Source: Rostratula benghalensis
Taxonomy: Eukaryota; Chordata; Aves; Charadriiformes; Rostratulidae
NCBI GenBank assembly: GCA_013399305.1
Contig: VXAI01000035.1
Coordinates: 257,015-321,014, forward strand
Reading direction: 5' to 3'
DNA length: 64,000 nucleotides
Position 1 is the stretch's first letter. Every line of letters begins with the position of its first letter. The position numbers and the translations under genes are program-made. The notes under the pieces were generated by a model. That model worked only from the letters and a program-made list of their open reading frames with translations, made no database searches and was not told the DNA's origin. Below, one piece after another: positions 1 through 11,900 of this stretch.

Positions 1-2340
1 CTCTGTTCCCCTTGAAATCTTGATAAATAAGGAGCTACAGGATTAATTATGTGGGACATTAGTCACTCAATATGTCTCATTATTTTCTCAAAACTAGTCT
101 AAATGAGCACCCCAGAAGGGTCTTAGAGATCTACATTTGGAACTGACTCAATTGTGGTATCATAGGAGTCTGCTCTCAACCCCAGCTATTAGTTGCCTGG
201 TGCAGGTACCTGCACTAGGGACCTCATTGTGTTGTACGGTGTGAATACTCTTCATACAATTTCTTTACTGCTTCTCATCAGAAAAGATCCCCATACACCC
301 CGTCAGCTCCAGAAGAAGTAGTAGCAGAGCTGTGCTAAGCTGGAGAGCACACGAGTTGGTGTGCTTGAGACCCACATCCCACACCTCATCGGTGTCTCTG
401 CTGCCAGCCCTTGGTCACTCAAAGTTGTGGTAATGGCAGACAGAAGAGAAACTGGCTGAAGCTGGACCAATAGTTTTTAAAAAAGCAGTAACTAAAAATA
501 ATGAGCAACAAACCCTGAGAGAGGAGAACAATGGTCAGTTGCCCTGTAAGAACCCAGTGAGCACTTGAACAAAGAGGAGTTAATAAGTGTTACAGTCAGG
601 TTTTTTTTGGATAGGGTTCTTGCAGAATATGATTTCATAATCCGCTGTCTCTAGTGAACAACAAGACCTCTGTAAACACTCAATATTCAAATAGAAAATT
701 GTTTCTTGTAGGCTTCCATGGCACAAAATAAAAGCTCTGTAAATCTGGGCCTCCATATGTGGTTCTCAGCTGGTGTAAGTCCCTGAATGAATTACATGTG
801 AACAGAGAAATTAATGCTACACACATGGTGGCCAAACTTGAAAGCAAAAATTGCAACTGAGAATATACTGCAGCGGGTTGTGAAATATTTGAAGATAAAT
901 GGAAGCGCGAGTCCTTGTTGATATAATGCATCATTGATGCTTTTCAAGGCGTACACAGCTATCACAGCCGGATCGTACAGTACTGAGACCACGTTTGGGA
1001 GAGTGCGAGGACTCACTCTTTACAATCAAAGACTCAATTTAAGCAGAACGCAAGCTAAAAAGGCAAATGTGCAATATCGACCCTCTGGCGTAATTTTTGA
1101 ACAAAAGTTGGGTAAAATACTTCCCCCCTTTTAAAAATCTGGCAGCTTACCGTTGCGCTAAATGTATACCCTATCCAGGTTTTGAAGTGATTGTGCTCTA
1201 CCCGCTTTTGTTAATCAGTCAATGTTGATGATGAATTACCCAAGAGTTTTGATACTTTTGAAACAGTTGTGATCTTTTTCTTGTTGTTTTCTTCCCCCTC
1301 CTCCTCTCAGCAGAGGAGGAAGGAAGAATGTGCATGTTACAGTGAATTCTAAATGAGGGCTGTGCCTCCCCTGTTTGCAAAAAAGCCAAGCAAAGCAGTA
1401 AAAATAATAAATAAAACAAATGAAACCCTCTTTAATCCATTCATGAGCTCGAGTGTTTCAAGTAGGCCATAATATTAAGACAAAGAGTTCTGAAAGAGAT
1501 GGATCAGAGGAAAGGGCTATTGCTTAAACAATGCCAGCCTATTTAATTGAATTACGTATTTGCCAGTGCTGTATTTTCCCATGTCTGGGATTCTTACTGT
1601 TGATTCAAGACTTAAGGCCTAAAGAGAAAGGGCAAAAACTGCAGTGTATTTTGATCCCAAACAAGCTGTGTCCTTTGAAGCGCCAGCGCTTGGCGTTGGG
1701 AAGAATGCTGGAGCGCTTTGCCGCAACGGCGGGCACCAGCAAAAGAGGTAGTGAAAATATGTAACCCCCATGGATTCAACCTCGCCACAGCATAGCGAGG
1801 GAACTTGACTGAGCGTTTTTTAAACCTGATGTTATTTCTGTAACTGTTTACTTGTATTTATTGTAGGGACAACTAGGTCTGGGGTAGTGGACCAAGAACG
1901 GGGCCAGGAGCCAGGAACTCTCAACTCACTCTTTGAATTTATTTGGCAGATTTTTTAATATATAAAATCTATAGTTAATTCATAAGCAATGGCAAATGTT
2001 CATGGCCTTATAATCAAAATTTAAATTGTTTTCTGTGTTGATTTGTTGCATAAAATAAGCACTTGAGCTTCCCTTCCCTCAATGTATGTCTTATGCCTCA
2101 TGCTCAACAACAAGGCTGGAGGGAGCCACTGGGACTTGGACAACAGAACAGCAGCTCAGGCTAAAACAGCAGATAAGTAAAACCTGCAAGCTTTAATCTG
2201 GAGTAGCTGCTCTGTTTATATACAGAGAGCTTCCTGCTCTGGCATTCCTCGCTGTCCTATCTAACTCTGCCATATACATAGGAACAAATGGAAATTTGAC
2301 TGGTTTTCCTCTTGTGTAGCCATACCAGGTTTGTTTATAG
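1..2340. other. Intron-like non-coding sequence, no gene seen
   Basis: AT-rich sequence with no exon I can support. Open frames near 680-1134 on both strands are short, lack recognisable domains and have no convincing splice context. A small patch at 1677-1740 is rich in CpG (GCGC and GGCG motifs) inside otherwise AT-rich sequence, with no coding signal that I recognise. By position this is probably intron upstream of the FREM1-like exon at 8853. Confidence 0.5.
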
Positions 2341-2400
2341 GATGATGGTTGGGCTAGATGATCTTAGAGGTCCCTTCCAACCTAGACAATTCTATGATTT
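2341..2400 (+). mobile_element. CR1 LINE 3'-end fragment (short)
   Basis: The stretch has the diagnostic bird CR1 3' tail: a GGGCTAGATGATCTTAGAGG block, then TCCCTTCCAACCTAGACAAT, then TTCTATGATTT. Only about 60 bases are recognisable. CR1 copies are usually 5'-truncated because reverse transcription starts at the 3' end and stops early. The plus orientation is set by the tail order. No target-site duplication is visible. Confidence 0.85.
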
Positions 2401-3649
2401 TGAGGACAAGTGGTCCATGATTATGAAGAGTGTGGTCCATCCATTGTCCAACTCTGAGTCATCTTTGCCAAAACTTCAGGAGCAGGTTTCCACTGGCAGA
2501 GTGATGTTTGACCAATTTAACTGTGTCCAGATCCTCAACCACCTTTCATTCATGGCCAGTCTATATAGCCTAGGTACCTCCTTTTCCATTCCATTGTACT
2601 CCAAATTCTCATGAAATTCCTTTGGTTTTTGCGGGGGGTTTTTGGGATTTTTTTTTTTGTGTGTGTGTAGTCTGGAACAGCTCTTTCCCAATTAGTACAT
2701 GACTGACACAGATTAATGCCTGCTCCTGTTGGCACTGATGCCGATGCCCTAAGTTGAGTTGACTTTGGTGCTGTGAGATCACGCTCTCAACATCCTGAAT
2801 GCTGAGTGCAGATTCTGGCTATTTTAGACTAAGTTGCACTTTAGTCATGTTTGAAGGATCATGAAAACTGTGAGCAAGGGCAGCATGTTACTTGAAACAC
2901 ATCATACCTGAACTGGGCCAAATAAAGCACATTTTTATCTGCCAAAATTGCCAAGCAAAGGATGCAAAAGAAGCAGTATGTCTTGAGTCTTTTTTTTTTT
3001 TTAAAGATTTCATTTGAGGATTGGGTATTTTACTTGAAGAAGTGCCTTAATGAAATACAGGTTAACAGGTTCAACAGAGCAATCATTGGGAAAAAATCTG
3101 TACTTCATGTCCATGCAGGGGACTGACTATTTTACCAGATGGATATTAAAAATCTATGGTGCTTCAAAGCATTCTTCTCCCTGCTAACAAACAAAACCAT
3201 TTCTCTGCCACTCCTATCAACTTTTTCCAGTGAATTTTTCGGTCGCTACAAAAAGTGCCTTCATTTTGTCTGAAGTTCAAGGTGGGATGATATTTCTTTC
3301 AGCTGGCTCTAGCTCTCCAAAGCCTGCGTTGAGGCTTTCCCTCATGCTGAATAGGCAATTTTAGCAGCATTAATTGTAGGCAATTTTTTAAGAAGTACTA
3401 AAAGAGGTTCCATAAATAGGAGTGTTATGACCCAAGGAAACAACTTACCCAGGTGGAAGGGTCTGCCACTAAAGCATCTATCAACGCAGCTCTACAAAAC
3501 CTGTGCAGCAAAATTCTTCTGGAGTTTTAAGCTACCCATATACAGAGTGGTTTAATTTTGGAATTCCAGTTCCAAAGAGAGTGGGACCACACAAACCAGC
3601 TCATGGGGATGCTTTGGTCCATCTAAAAAGCCTGTGTGATCCTGTTAAC
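2401..3649. other. Intron-like sequence, nothing recognised
   Basis: Contains a (TG)-rich pyrimidine tract near 2630-2670 and a T run near 2988-3002. No open frame here resembles a known protein and no RNA gene is seen. Confidence 0.5.
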
Positions 3650-3800
3650 ACTGCACTACATTCTTTATTTGTCCTCCCAACAGTGTAGGAAGAGAAGCAC
3701 CATCACCTCCATTTACAGAGAACAAAGTGGGATGCAAAGGGGTTAAAGACTTGTACAAGCTGGCTCAGGGGTGGTACATTGAAATCAAAATTTGAAAGCA
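3650..3800 (+). repeat. Ancient MIR-like SINE relic
   Basis: The segment follows the order of the MIR core and 3' part: an octamer-like CCTCCATTTACAGAGAACAAAG block corresponds to the MIR 'CCCATTTTACAGATGAGGAAAC' region. It is followed by GGGGTTAAAGACTTGTACAAG (MIR: GAGGTTAAGTAACTTGCC) and then a GGCTCAGGGGTGGTACATTGAA block. Divergence is high, as expected for a family that was active before the split of mammals and birds. The call is by eye; boundaries are approximate. Confidence 0.6.
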
Positions 3801-5804
3801 CTGGGTTCATTGCTAGTTTATCCTTCTGCAATAGGGCAAATGGGTTGTGTGGAGACAGTGAAAATTTGGAGGAGTTCGTGTAAAGTCAGGCTGAAAATCT
3901 TTTGTCACTCTCTGGCTAACTGAATTCAAAGGCAAAAATGTTTCTGAGGAATCGAAAGATTTCATGTGCCATCTTGCCTAATTATTTGATGAAGCTTTTA
4001 GCTTAAATATCAATTCAAATAGCACCTGGAATTCTTTATTTTAAACACTTTTTAAAAAAATATTACTATTTCACTCACTACTTTTTCAGGTTTGAAGGGA
4101 TTTGTATTTATTTTGGTTGAAGCACTTTCATTTACGTTTTTTTTTCCCCCATTGTGCAGTTCATATGCACCTTAAACAGTTTCTGCTCAAGTCCGAGCTC
4201 TGTCTCTGATGTGTGCAAAGAGCGTGGCTGCTCTGAACCTGCCACATGTAAAAAGGATGAATATTAACTTTTGTTTTTTTCACAGTGACTCTTTAATTGA
4301 AAAGTTAAATATTTAATGAGCTATTTCTATCTAGAAGGGGAAATATCTTGCGGTTCCTTCCTAGGCCAAACTCATGCTGGAGTCTGGTAGGTGGTCAGTG
4401 GTGAGCTGGCAGCCATAAGATAACAGTAATTAGTGCTAACACAGCCTGAACCCAGGAGATCCTTGGGGGGTGCTGGTATGTACCCCCAGCTCAGCTCCCA
4501 GCCCTCAGTACCATACCTCCACCCCTCAACATATAGCCTGTGTCCAGTATTTCAACTGGAAAACATCTCTGGCTGTGGTTCTTTATACAACTTTCTACTC
4601 CATCAATGTATTTGGGTAAAATTTGGTTCTACTCACATAAAACCTCGTAATCAAAACAAATGGCATTTCTAATTGAGCAAGGCCCTCCCGGTAATGAAGG
4701 GCAGCAGCGCTGTGGAGATCACTGGTTCATGTTTCTCTCCCTTTTCAGGAGACTAAACTAATTTATTTATGAAATCAAAGCAACCCACCAGATTAGCCAT
4801 ATAACTAGCTAGCTGCGTTGTTTAGATTCACTTGTTTGCTATCTCATGACATCCAAGTGAACAAGCTATATGTCAATGAAAGCGTTGGCGCTCTATCGTA
4901 TATAATAGACTAGTTAGAAGTGAAAAAAAAAAAAAAAGATCCTGCAATGGGGCTACAAGCAGTAATTTTTTTTTAATTTTTTTTTTTTTTTTTTCCCAGT
5001 GAGCATATGCTGCGAGTGGGAAAGGATCGTATAACGTAAACGGAGGTTTCATTAGCGATGATATGTGGCAGTCCCCGGGTGAAGGAAGAGAAAGCAAGTC
5101 TGGGAGCACCTGTAGACTTCACAGGCTTGTAGCCATGCAAAAGAGACACGTGCAGGGACGTACTGGGGGCAATGATGGGATCTGCTCTTCCCTCTCAGCC
5201 TCCCCTTGGGCCCCCCTGTAAATGCATCTTTGCCAAGTTCAGGCAGTGTGGATGCAGAATGAGTCCTTTTCTGTGCATCTGGCCTCCAGAAACCAGTTTT
5301 TGCAAACAACAGGCAAGCACTCACTTCCACTGAAAGCTTTAATATTTCTATCAGAAAGGCAGAAGCTCTGCTGGGAAATATTTCTGGCCAAATGTCTCCC
5401 ATGTCTTATCATTCCAGTTTTAAAAGTTCTTGTTAAACTTTTCCAGAAATCTTAAGGATTGGCTTGGCCATGTTTTCCCTCCCCTGACTTTTTCCTTGTA
5501 GCAGGTAGGGGAAGATGCCCTGTGTGTTACAGGACTGACCACGCTGCATGCTGAAGACCTTGCTGTCCCCCGTGGGCGTGCTGAGCATCTCCATCATTAC
5601 TCTCCCACCGGCTCCTGGACTGATATTAAATGGCCTCTGTGGCAGAGATGGTGGTGGCATGAGCTGCTGAGCTCAGCAGTGCTTCATCAGGATTCACAGC
5701 TTTTTCCCCGGCTGAACTCAAGCAAAGCTCTGAGTAATGGCACTTTGGCTTTCCTCCGCTGCTTTTTATTGTTTAGCTGCTTTTCGCTGCATCAGGGCTC
5801 TGCG
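3801..5804. other. Intron-like sequence with A/T homopolymer tracts
   Basis: AT-rich sequence with an A run at about 4922-4937 and a T-rich tract at about 4967-4995. Open frames on either strand, up to 116 codons, have no family resemblance. No exon, RNA gene or mobile element was recognised. Confidence 0.5.
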
Positions 5805-6090
5805 GATGATAGACGGCGGCGCGGGAGGGGAAGGGGGGCTGGCCGGGGCGAGGGACCAGCCACCCGGTAAAGGAGGTTTGGGTTCTTGACAGCCCTGCTG
5901 GGCTCTGCACGGTGGGCTTTGGTCCCTGCCGAGGGGAGCTGGGAGGCAGGGCCGGGCGGCGGGATGCGCGGGATGCGGATGGCCTCTGCTGGGAGCCGCC
6001 GCTCACTGCAGCCGCCCGGGGCCGGCGGTGCCAAACCAGCCGGGATTTACCTCCAGGAGGGAGAGGTGAGGCCGGGTGCAGGGCTTTGCA
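5805..6090. promoter_or_regulatory. CpG island in intron
   Basis: About 285 bases are strikingly GC-rich and dense in unsuppressed CpG (many CGG/CGCG/CCGCCG words) while the flanks are CpG-poor. A short imperfect repeat (GGGATGCGCGGGATGCGGAT, about 5961-5980) lies within it. GT donors follow at 5864 (CCGGTAAAGG) and 6065 (GAGGTGAGGC). I see no TATA box in the classic position and no recognisable coding sequence. It could be an alternative promoter, an enhancer or an unmethylated island. A 203-codon minus-strand frame crosses it but looks like a by-product of base composition. Confidence 0.55.
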
Positions 6091-8852
6091 CTGTGGCTTG
6101 AACCTAAATCTCTGTGCAAAACCCTCCTTTGCTTTATTTCCATCCCTCACCTCCGCAGGAGCTGCTGGTCCACAGAGCCACAGGCTGTCACTTGCCCTCG
6201 CACCCTGGCCCGGCCAGAGGAAAGCAGGCAGCCACCCAAAGGCATCTGCCAGCACAACTGCCTGTAGCCTCTGCTGAGGAACCAGATGCAGCAGAGGAGG
6301 GGGAACGAAAAGGAGAAAAAAAATAGAAAAAGAAAAATAGAAAAAAAAAAATCTCTTCCACAGCTTGGCATCTGCGCAGCACACATGCCAAGCGGTGTGG
6401 GAGCAGGGGGGAGAGGAAGCAGCGGCAGGCTTGGGGGTTATTTGGCACCCCCACAGCCCACAAACCAGTTCGGGTTTGAGCTGAGAAACAAGCGACGTGC
6501 GCTAATGTAAAGTGTGTGTTTTTCTGAAATTTGAAAAGCCCGTGTGGAAATTGGTCAGGGAGGGAGGAGGGTGGAAGAACACAGAAAAACCCCAACAAAC
6601 CAAAACACACCAACCAGTCCATTCTGCAGGCTGAGTTCAGCAGAGTCTTAATCCTCCCTCATAAAGGAGGGGGCTTTTCTGCGTACAGGCTACGTGGGGT
6701 GCAGTTGTGAGGAGGAGCCCCCACCCCTTAACTATTTCTGGAGGTGCTGGAGGTGTCCAGGGACCAGCACCGACCGTCGGCTCGTCCAGCCAACAGCCCG
6801 CTCGGTTGTTTAATGTTTGAGCCTGTACAAGCTGCTCGAAGCAAGATATAAAGCAGGTGTTGGAAGCCTCTGGAAAGTTTGCTGTCAATTACTGTGATTT
6901 CCTCTTCCCAACAAAGACTTCAAAGCGGAATGGATCTTTCCAGTTATGTAAATGAACTTTTCCGTACTTATTTTGCAGCCCACCCCACCTTTCCCCCCCA
7001 AAAAATTGCCTGTGGGGACTGGTGTGTCTGTTAGGGACTGATCTAATTCCACGCATGTCAATGGGGTTGTGAAGGTATTCAGGCTGGTAGCGTCATGGGG
7101 CAGCTCCGAGTGTGGGTGTCCGAGGTTGTCACCCCAATGTGGGTGCAGGTGCTCCCAGGGGGAGTTGCAGAGCCTTTCTGCATCTCCTGTGCATGCTCTG
7201 CTCTCCAGTGGGCAGCAGAACTGGGGCAGGATGTGTTTTTTTCTATTTTGCAAAATCTTAATTGAATAGGAATTGTTTCCCTGCTACTGATTGGGAGAAA
7301 ACTTTCCCCGCACCCTCAAATTTGAGAGGCCATGAAGACTAATCCATCGCTCCTTCTTTCTGAGGAGGTTTATTCAGCTTCTAAACTGTGAGGAGCTAAA
7401 ACTCCTTTGCAGGCATGGCTGGATATGAATTTTTTTTTTCTCTTCACTGCAAAAGGCTGCGTGCCGGGGAACAGCAGTGCAATGGGTGAGACTGGGAGGA
7501 CTGGGCTTAGGCATCACTTTCAAACTGGTGGGTGGCTGGTGGCTTCAGTAGATGAAGATTCCAGCCACTGGCGATGTGCTTTAAGGGAGGGAAGTCTAAG
7601 GGAAACTATGGAACATGCTGCTTTTACACAGCATCTTAAAAATATTTGGAGAACAAGAAGGTGGTAGAGTTTTCATCATTAGTCTAATTATTTTCAGGAA
7701 TACTTTAATGCAGTCTTTGCAATTCAAAACCTATTCAGATATTCTTTTTTCCCCCTCACTGTGCATTCAAGTACCTAAAGTTTAGGACATTCTGGGTGCA
7801 TTTACCTTCATGTGCTTAAGCTGCTGACTGCCCCAGTGCCAGTTAATCCCTTTCCATGCACAGCTTGATCCTGTGTTTCCCCATTACCTTGCCCCCCAAT
7901 GGCTCGAAGAGCTGCGTATGGATAGGAAGCTACACCAGCTTTCCAGCAGCTTTGTTTCAAATCTTCCTGCGGTCACTGACTTTCTAGGTTACCTTTAAAT
8001 TTGGCTTGTGCCCCCTTGTGACTTTGTACTGCATCGAGGGCTTGGCAAGCCAGGGTGACACCAACCAAGTGTCAAGCACTTGGATGCCGTGGTGACAAGG
8101 GGCCATGGTTGTGCTGAGGGAGCATGAGGTTTAGGGAGAGCTCTAGCCCTGCAAAACAGACATGTTGAAGAGCACATCATGTATGAGTCTCTTTTAAGTG
8201 CCCCCAAAATTTACCAGAGAAATTGCCAGTATCTCGCTAGCAACCAAAGCCTCCTCCCATGGGGACTGCTCCAAAGCGTGCTGAGCTTGGCTCGCTCTCT
8301 GCTCCATCAGTTAGCCGAGAAATGACTTCCAGAGCCCCGCTGCGATGCTTCTGCTTTTGCATTTGCAGGAATCACAGCAAGAATAAAGGATCCACCGAGG
8401 GCTGCTAAACACAGACTTAACCCCTTGGGAGGAGTCCGATCTGCAGGTCACTGCAAGGTGGGGGAGCGCAGAAGAGAATTACTGAAGCCCTTCTTAGAAA
8501 AGCGTGGATGAGGGAGGGAGGAGCAGTGGGGGGACACTGTCAGAGGGGCAAGCACCCAGTTTGGGTGCTGGTTTTGACCTGTGATTTATGTGGCTTTTCA
8601 TGTGGCCTAGTCATGCAGGTCCTACTGCAGGACTGAGCACTGACATCACAGCAGAAACAAGGTTTCAGTGGAAGCAGGATGGGCTTTCTGGGACACCAAA
8701 TTGAAAGATCACGAGTGATACCTTAAATTCCAGGTAGTTGGGGTCAGTTGTTTTGGGGTTTGGGTTTTTTTTTTTCAAATAATGTGGTTGCTATGTTCTA
8801 TGTTTTTAGAGAATCTGGGGTTTTCATTTTGATTTCCCCCTCTTTCCTGTAG
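6091..8852 (+). other. Intron-like sequence before exon A
   Basis: Contains an A-rich purine tract at about 6305-6352 and T tracts near 7430 and 8766. No exon is recognised. The last 20 bases are a pyrimidine-rich tract ending in TGTAG at 8852, which is the splice acceptor for the next feature. Confidence 0.55.
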
Positions 8853-8997
8853 GACTGATGCTGTTGTACATGCATGATGACACAGAAAGCCTAGAGGATA
8901 GTTTTACCGTGCAGCTGACAGATGGCAAGCGCACAGTCCAAGGGACACTTTACATCTACATCATGCCAGTCAACGATGAAATCCCTCATCTTTCCAG
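8853..8997 (+). CDS. FREM1: FREM1-like exon A (end of a CSPG repeat); internal exon
   Basis: An internal exon of 145 bases that reads openly for 47 codons between a pyrimidine-rich acceptor (TCTTTCCTGTAG) and a donor (CCAG/GTTAGC). The peptide has the C-terminal signature of a CSPG/NG2 repeat of the FRAS1-FREM family: LLYMHDDTESLEDSF, then FTVQLTDG, then VNDEIPHLS. These match the family pattern L.Y.HD…DSF…L.DG…VNDE.P. The family proteins are secreted into the extracellular matrix and form the Fraser complex in the sublamina densa, joining epithelium to mesenchyme. The exon starts in phase 1 and ends in phase 2. FREM2 is less likely because it encodes most of its CSPG repeats in one very large first exon. 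FRAS1 remains possible. The symbol rests on memory of the family, not on a search. Confidence 0.78.
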
Positions 8998-11900
8998 GTT
9001 AGCTATCTAAGTGACATTCAGTGCATAAAGACTTACAAAGAAAAAAAAAAAAAAAAGAAATGGAGGCAACCCATCTCCACACCAGCACCTCCGAGCCCAC
9101 CCACAGTACAGAGAAGATCTTGGTTTCATTGCATGTGTTATCCCTGAAAGCTGGTTCGTAGCAAGGCTGTGCAAGCTGCTGCCTGGTGCAGGACCGTGAC
9201 AAACCACACAATACCATCCAGCAAAACCCATTCACGCAGAAATAGCTGGTTTATGGTCTCTGGGTGGAAGCTTGTTTGTACTTAAGTTAGTGGCAAAATG
9301 CTGGTTGTCTTCAATTAGGCCATAGTTCCTTTTTCAAACTCTACAACTCTCTACTGCTTCCTTTACTCCCTTCTGAATGTTTTCTCTATTCCCTTTAATC
9401 TATTTTTAACAGTGAATCTTGTTGGGAAGAACATGGTGTGGGGTTTTTTTAATATTTAAGGTCTAAAGCCAATTGAAGGCAGGAAGCTCATGTTCCTTTC
9501 AAGAGAGCCAAAGTGCCACCTCTGGGAATAAGGCTTCAAACAAAGAGATGGGAGCTACATGGAGAGTAATATTAATTAATTGTCTCTGTTCATGAGTGGT
9601 AAAGTCCTTCTGACGTCCTTTCACCATAAAATAATCTGTCATAAAGGTTTTGAATGGCATGGCAATTCTAAACCCTGTCATGAGCATGCAGGTATGAGGT
9701 TTTGTTTGTTGGTTTGAGGAACACAGGAAGAACCCTGGCCTGTTGGCATGTTGTGAGACTGGGATGTGGGAGATGTGGTTTCACTCACTTCCTGACTGTA
9801 ACACGTGTTTGCCGTAATTAGGGTTTCCCATTCTTAAGCATTCACAAGTTGAAACAAAAGAGAAAACCCTGTGGGCCTGCAGAATCCCTCCAGAAACGCC
9901 AGATCCAGTTTAAAAACAACAAAAAAATTAAAATATTGATTTTGCTTCTTGCCTTATGTAGACCTTTTAAAAGATCCCCGTGGGCCATAGGGGAAAAAAG
10001 AATCAGTAAGGCTAATACTTCAGTGCCCTCTCTGCCTGGTGATAGTAATGACATTTTCTTGACTCACAAAACTAGTTTGTAGAGCTAAAAATAATTTCTA
10101 TTCTCATCCCACGAGAATTTTTGGGACTTGAAAAATAAAACTTTTGTCTTTAAGAGAGAAGAAAATCAAACACGACCTTGTATCCAAGTCTGGCTTTTCC
10201 AATAGCAGGGTTTGAAAGCCCATTTTCAGGGATTTTCAGTTTTTCAGGGAGAAACCTGTTTGATCACAAAATAGCTGCTGTACTCTTGGTTACAAAGATA
10301 GATACAGGCTTTCTCTTTGAGGCATAAATCAATGTGCACATGAAATCCCATGTTCTCCTGCCTTGGTGTCTGGGGGCCCCTTTGCTGATGCTCTTTTTGC
10401 AGGGGAAAGCAGAAAAAACCAGCGTGGTTGCCCCTCTCTGGTGTGCAGCAGCAGCCCCTGGTGTGTGCAGGGGGGCATCAACGCTCGAAACAGCTTTGGC
10501 TCTGTTCCCAGAGTGTTATGTGTGTGTTTTGAAAAATTTCATAGTAGTAGTAAACAATGAGAAGTTATAAAATGGACACGTGTTCCTGCTTCCTACCAGT
10601 GTTTCCCTAGGAGCTGTTGGGTGCAGAGCCCTTTGCTCAGGGAGAATGCTGCCAACCTTCCCCTTCCCTCTCCAGCCAGGTCTTCTCCTTGCACATCTTG
10701 AGTCTCCTACCACGTCTTCTCCTTTACCTTGCTCTTCTCTGACCGTTCCCTTGGTCTGGTTTTCTTATTTTTCATGTCTTTCCTTACTGTCCTCTGTTTC
10801 TTGCAATTTCCCTCTCATTGCCTGCCTATAATTCCTGCTACTTCTGTTTTCATGCACGTGAAATGGCTTTGCTGGATCCATGTGTTCTCCTCTTCCTAGT
10901 GTGAGCAACCCCATGGAGACGCCCCATATTTAATCTTTTAATTTCCATATTATTTTCTAGTCCGTCGGAGGCGAGCTTCACATCTCAAACCTCGTTTATG
11001 CATTCACAGTCCATGGAGCAAATTGAGCCCTTTTTTAAGAGAAGGAAGCGTGCCAATATTACCATTCTTCATCAAGCCTTGGAGCTGGGCATGTGCTCTT
11101 CTTCTGCATAGAGCCATGAATCCAACTCATTGTTTTCAAACCCACGAAGATGAAGGACAATGTAAGAAAAAATATCCCCTGTGTGTACGTGGCAAAGCTT
11201 CCTGTCCCAGTCCTGCAGGAGCAGATTTGTTGAAATGTTTTTAAAAAATTCTATCTGCTCCACGCTAAGAGGAGCCTGTTCATGCTTAATAAATTGGAGA
11301 AATGGCTCAAAAATACCTCATCCATATGAAAGTGCGAGCCCTGAACCGCTGCCAAGAGAAGTGAGACCTGTGGTGTCATGCCGAGTAAGTGATGGTCACA
11401 TGAATTAGAAAAGCTTAGGTGCAGATCCCTCGCTACCACAGTTTTCCCCACAATGTGAAAATATAACAGGGAAAATACTAAGCAGCATTCAGGCTTTCCA
11501 GCCGGATCTGCCTCTTTTGGACACCACCATGGGCCACGTACCAAGTGGTGTAAGAGAGACCAAAATAACATCTTTAAACAATCTGAGCTCCCTCTTCCAC
11601 CACTTTGAAATTAGAAGTAGCTATTAAGGAGCTCAGGAGGAGCTGCTGCCCTTTGCCCTGTGCTGGGTACTCTACCAACACACACAGGTCATGCAGAAAA
11701 GCCTTTCTTGCAGCACACACATGTATTTTAATTATCCTTACTCAGATCGTTATCCTATTTTGCCCAGCCTTTCTCCTTAGTACAGCTGCTTTTCCAGCAC
11801 CAGCCTGGAGAAGTCCCTTGGTTTCCAGGCACTTCAGCTTCCATCCTGAGGAGCAAGAGTGATGTTGGAGGTGTAGGGACATAAATTCTGCAAGTTTGGA

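Noticed and set aside
680..1134. Overlapping open frames on both strands
   Set aside because: Short, without family resemblance or splice signals.
1677..1740. GCGC/GGCG-rich patch with near-palindromic words
   Set aside because: Palindromy is imperfect and the patch is too short to call an island.
5773..6384. A 203-codon minus-strand open frame, the longest in the window
   Set aside because: It overlaps the CpG island and an A-rich tract, and its peptide is biased (F, P, R, A runs) with no domain. Base composition explains its length.
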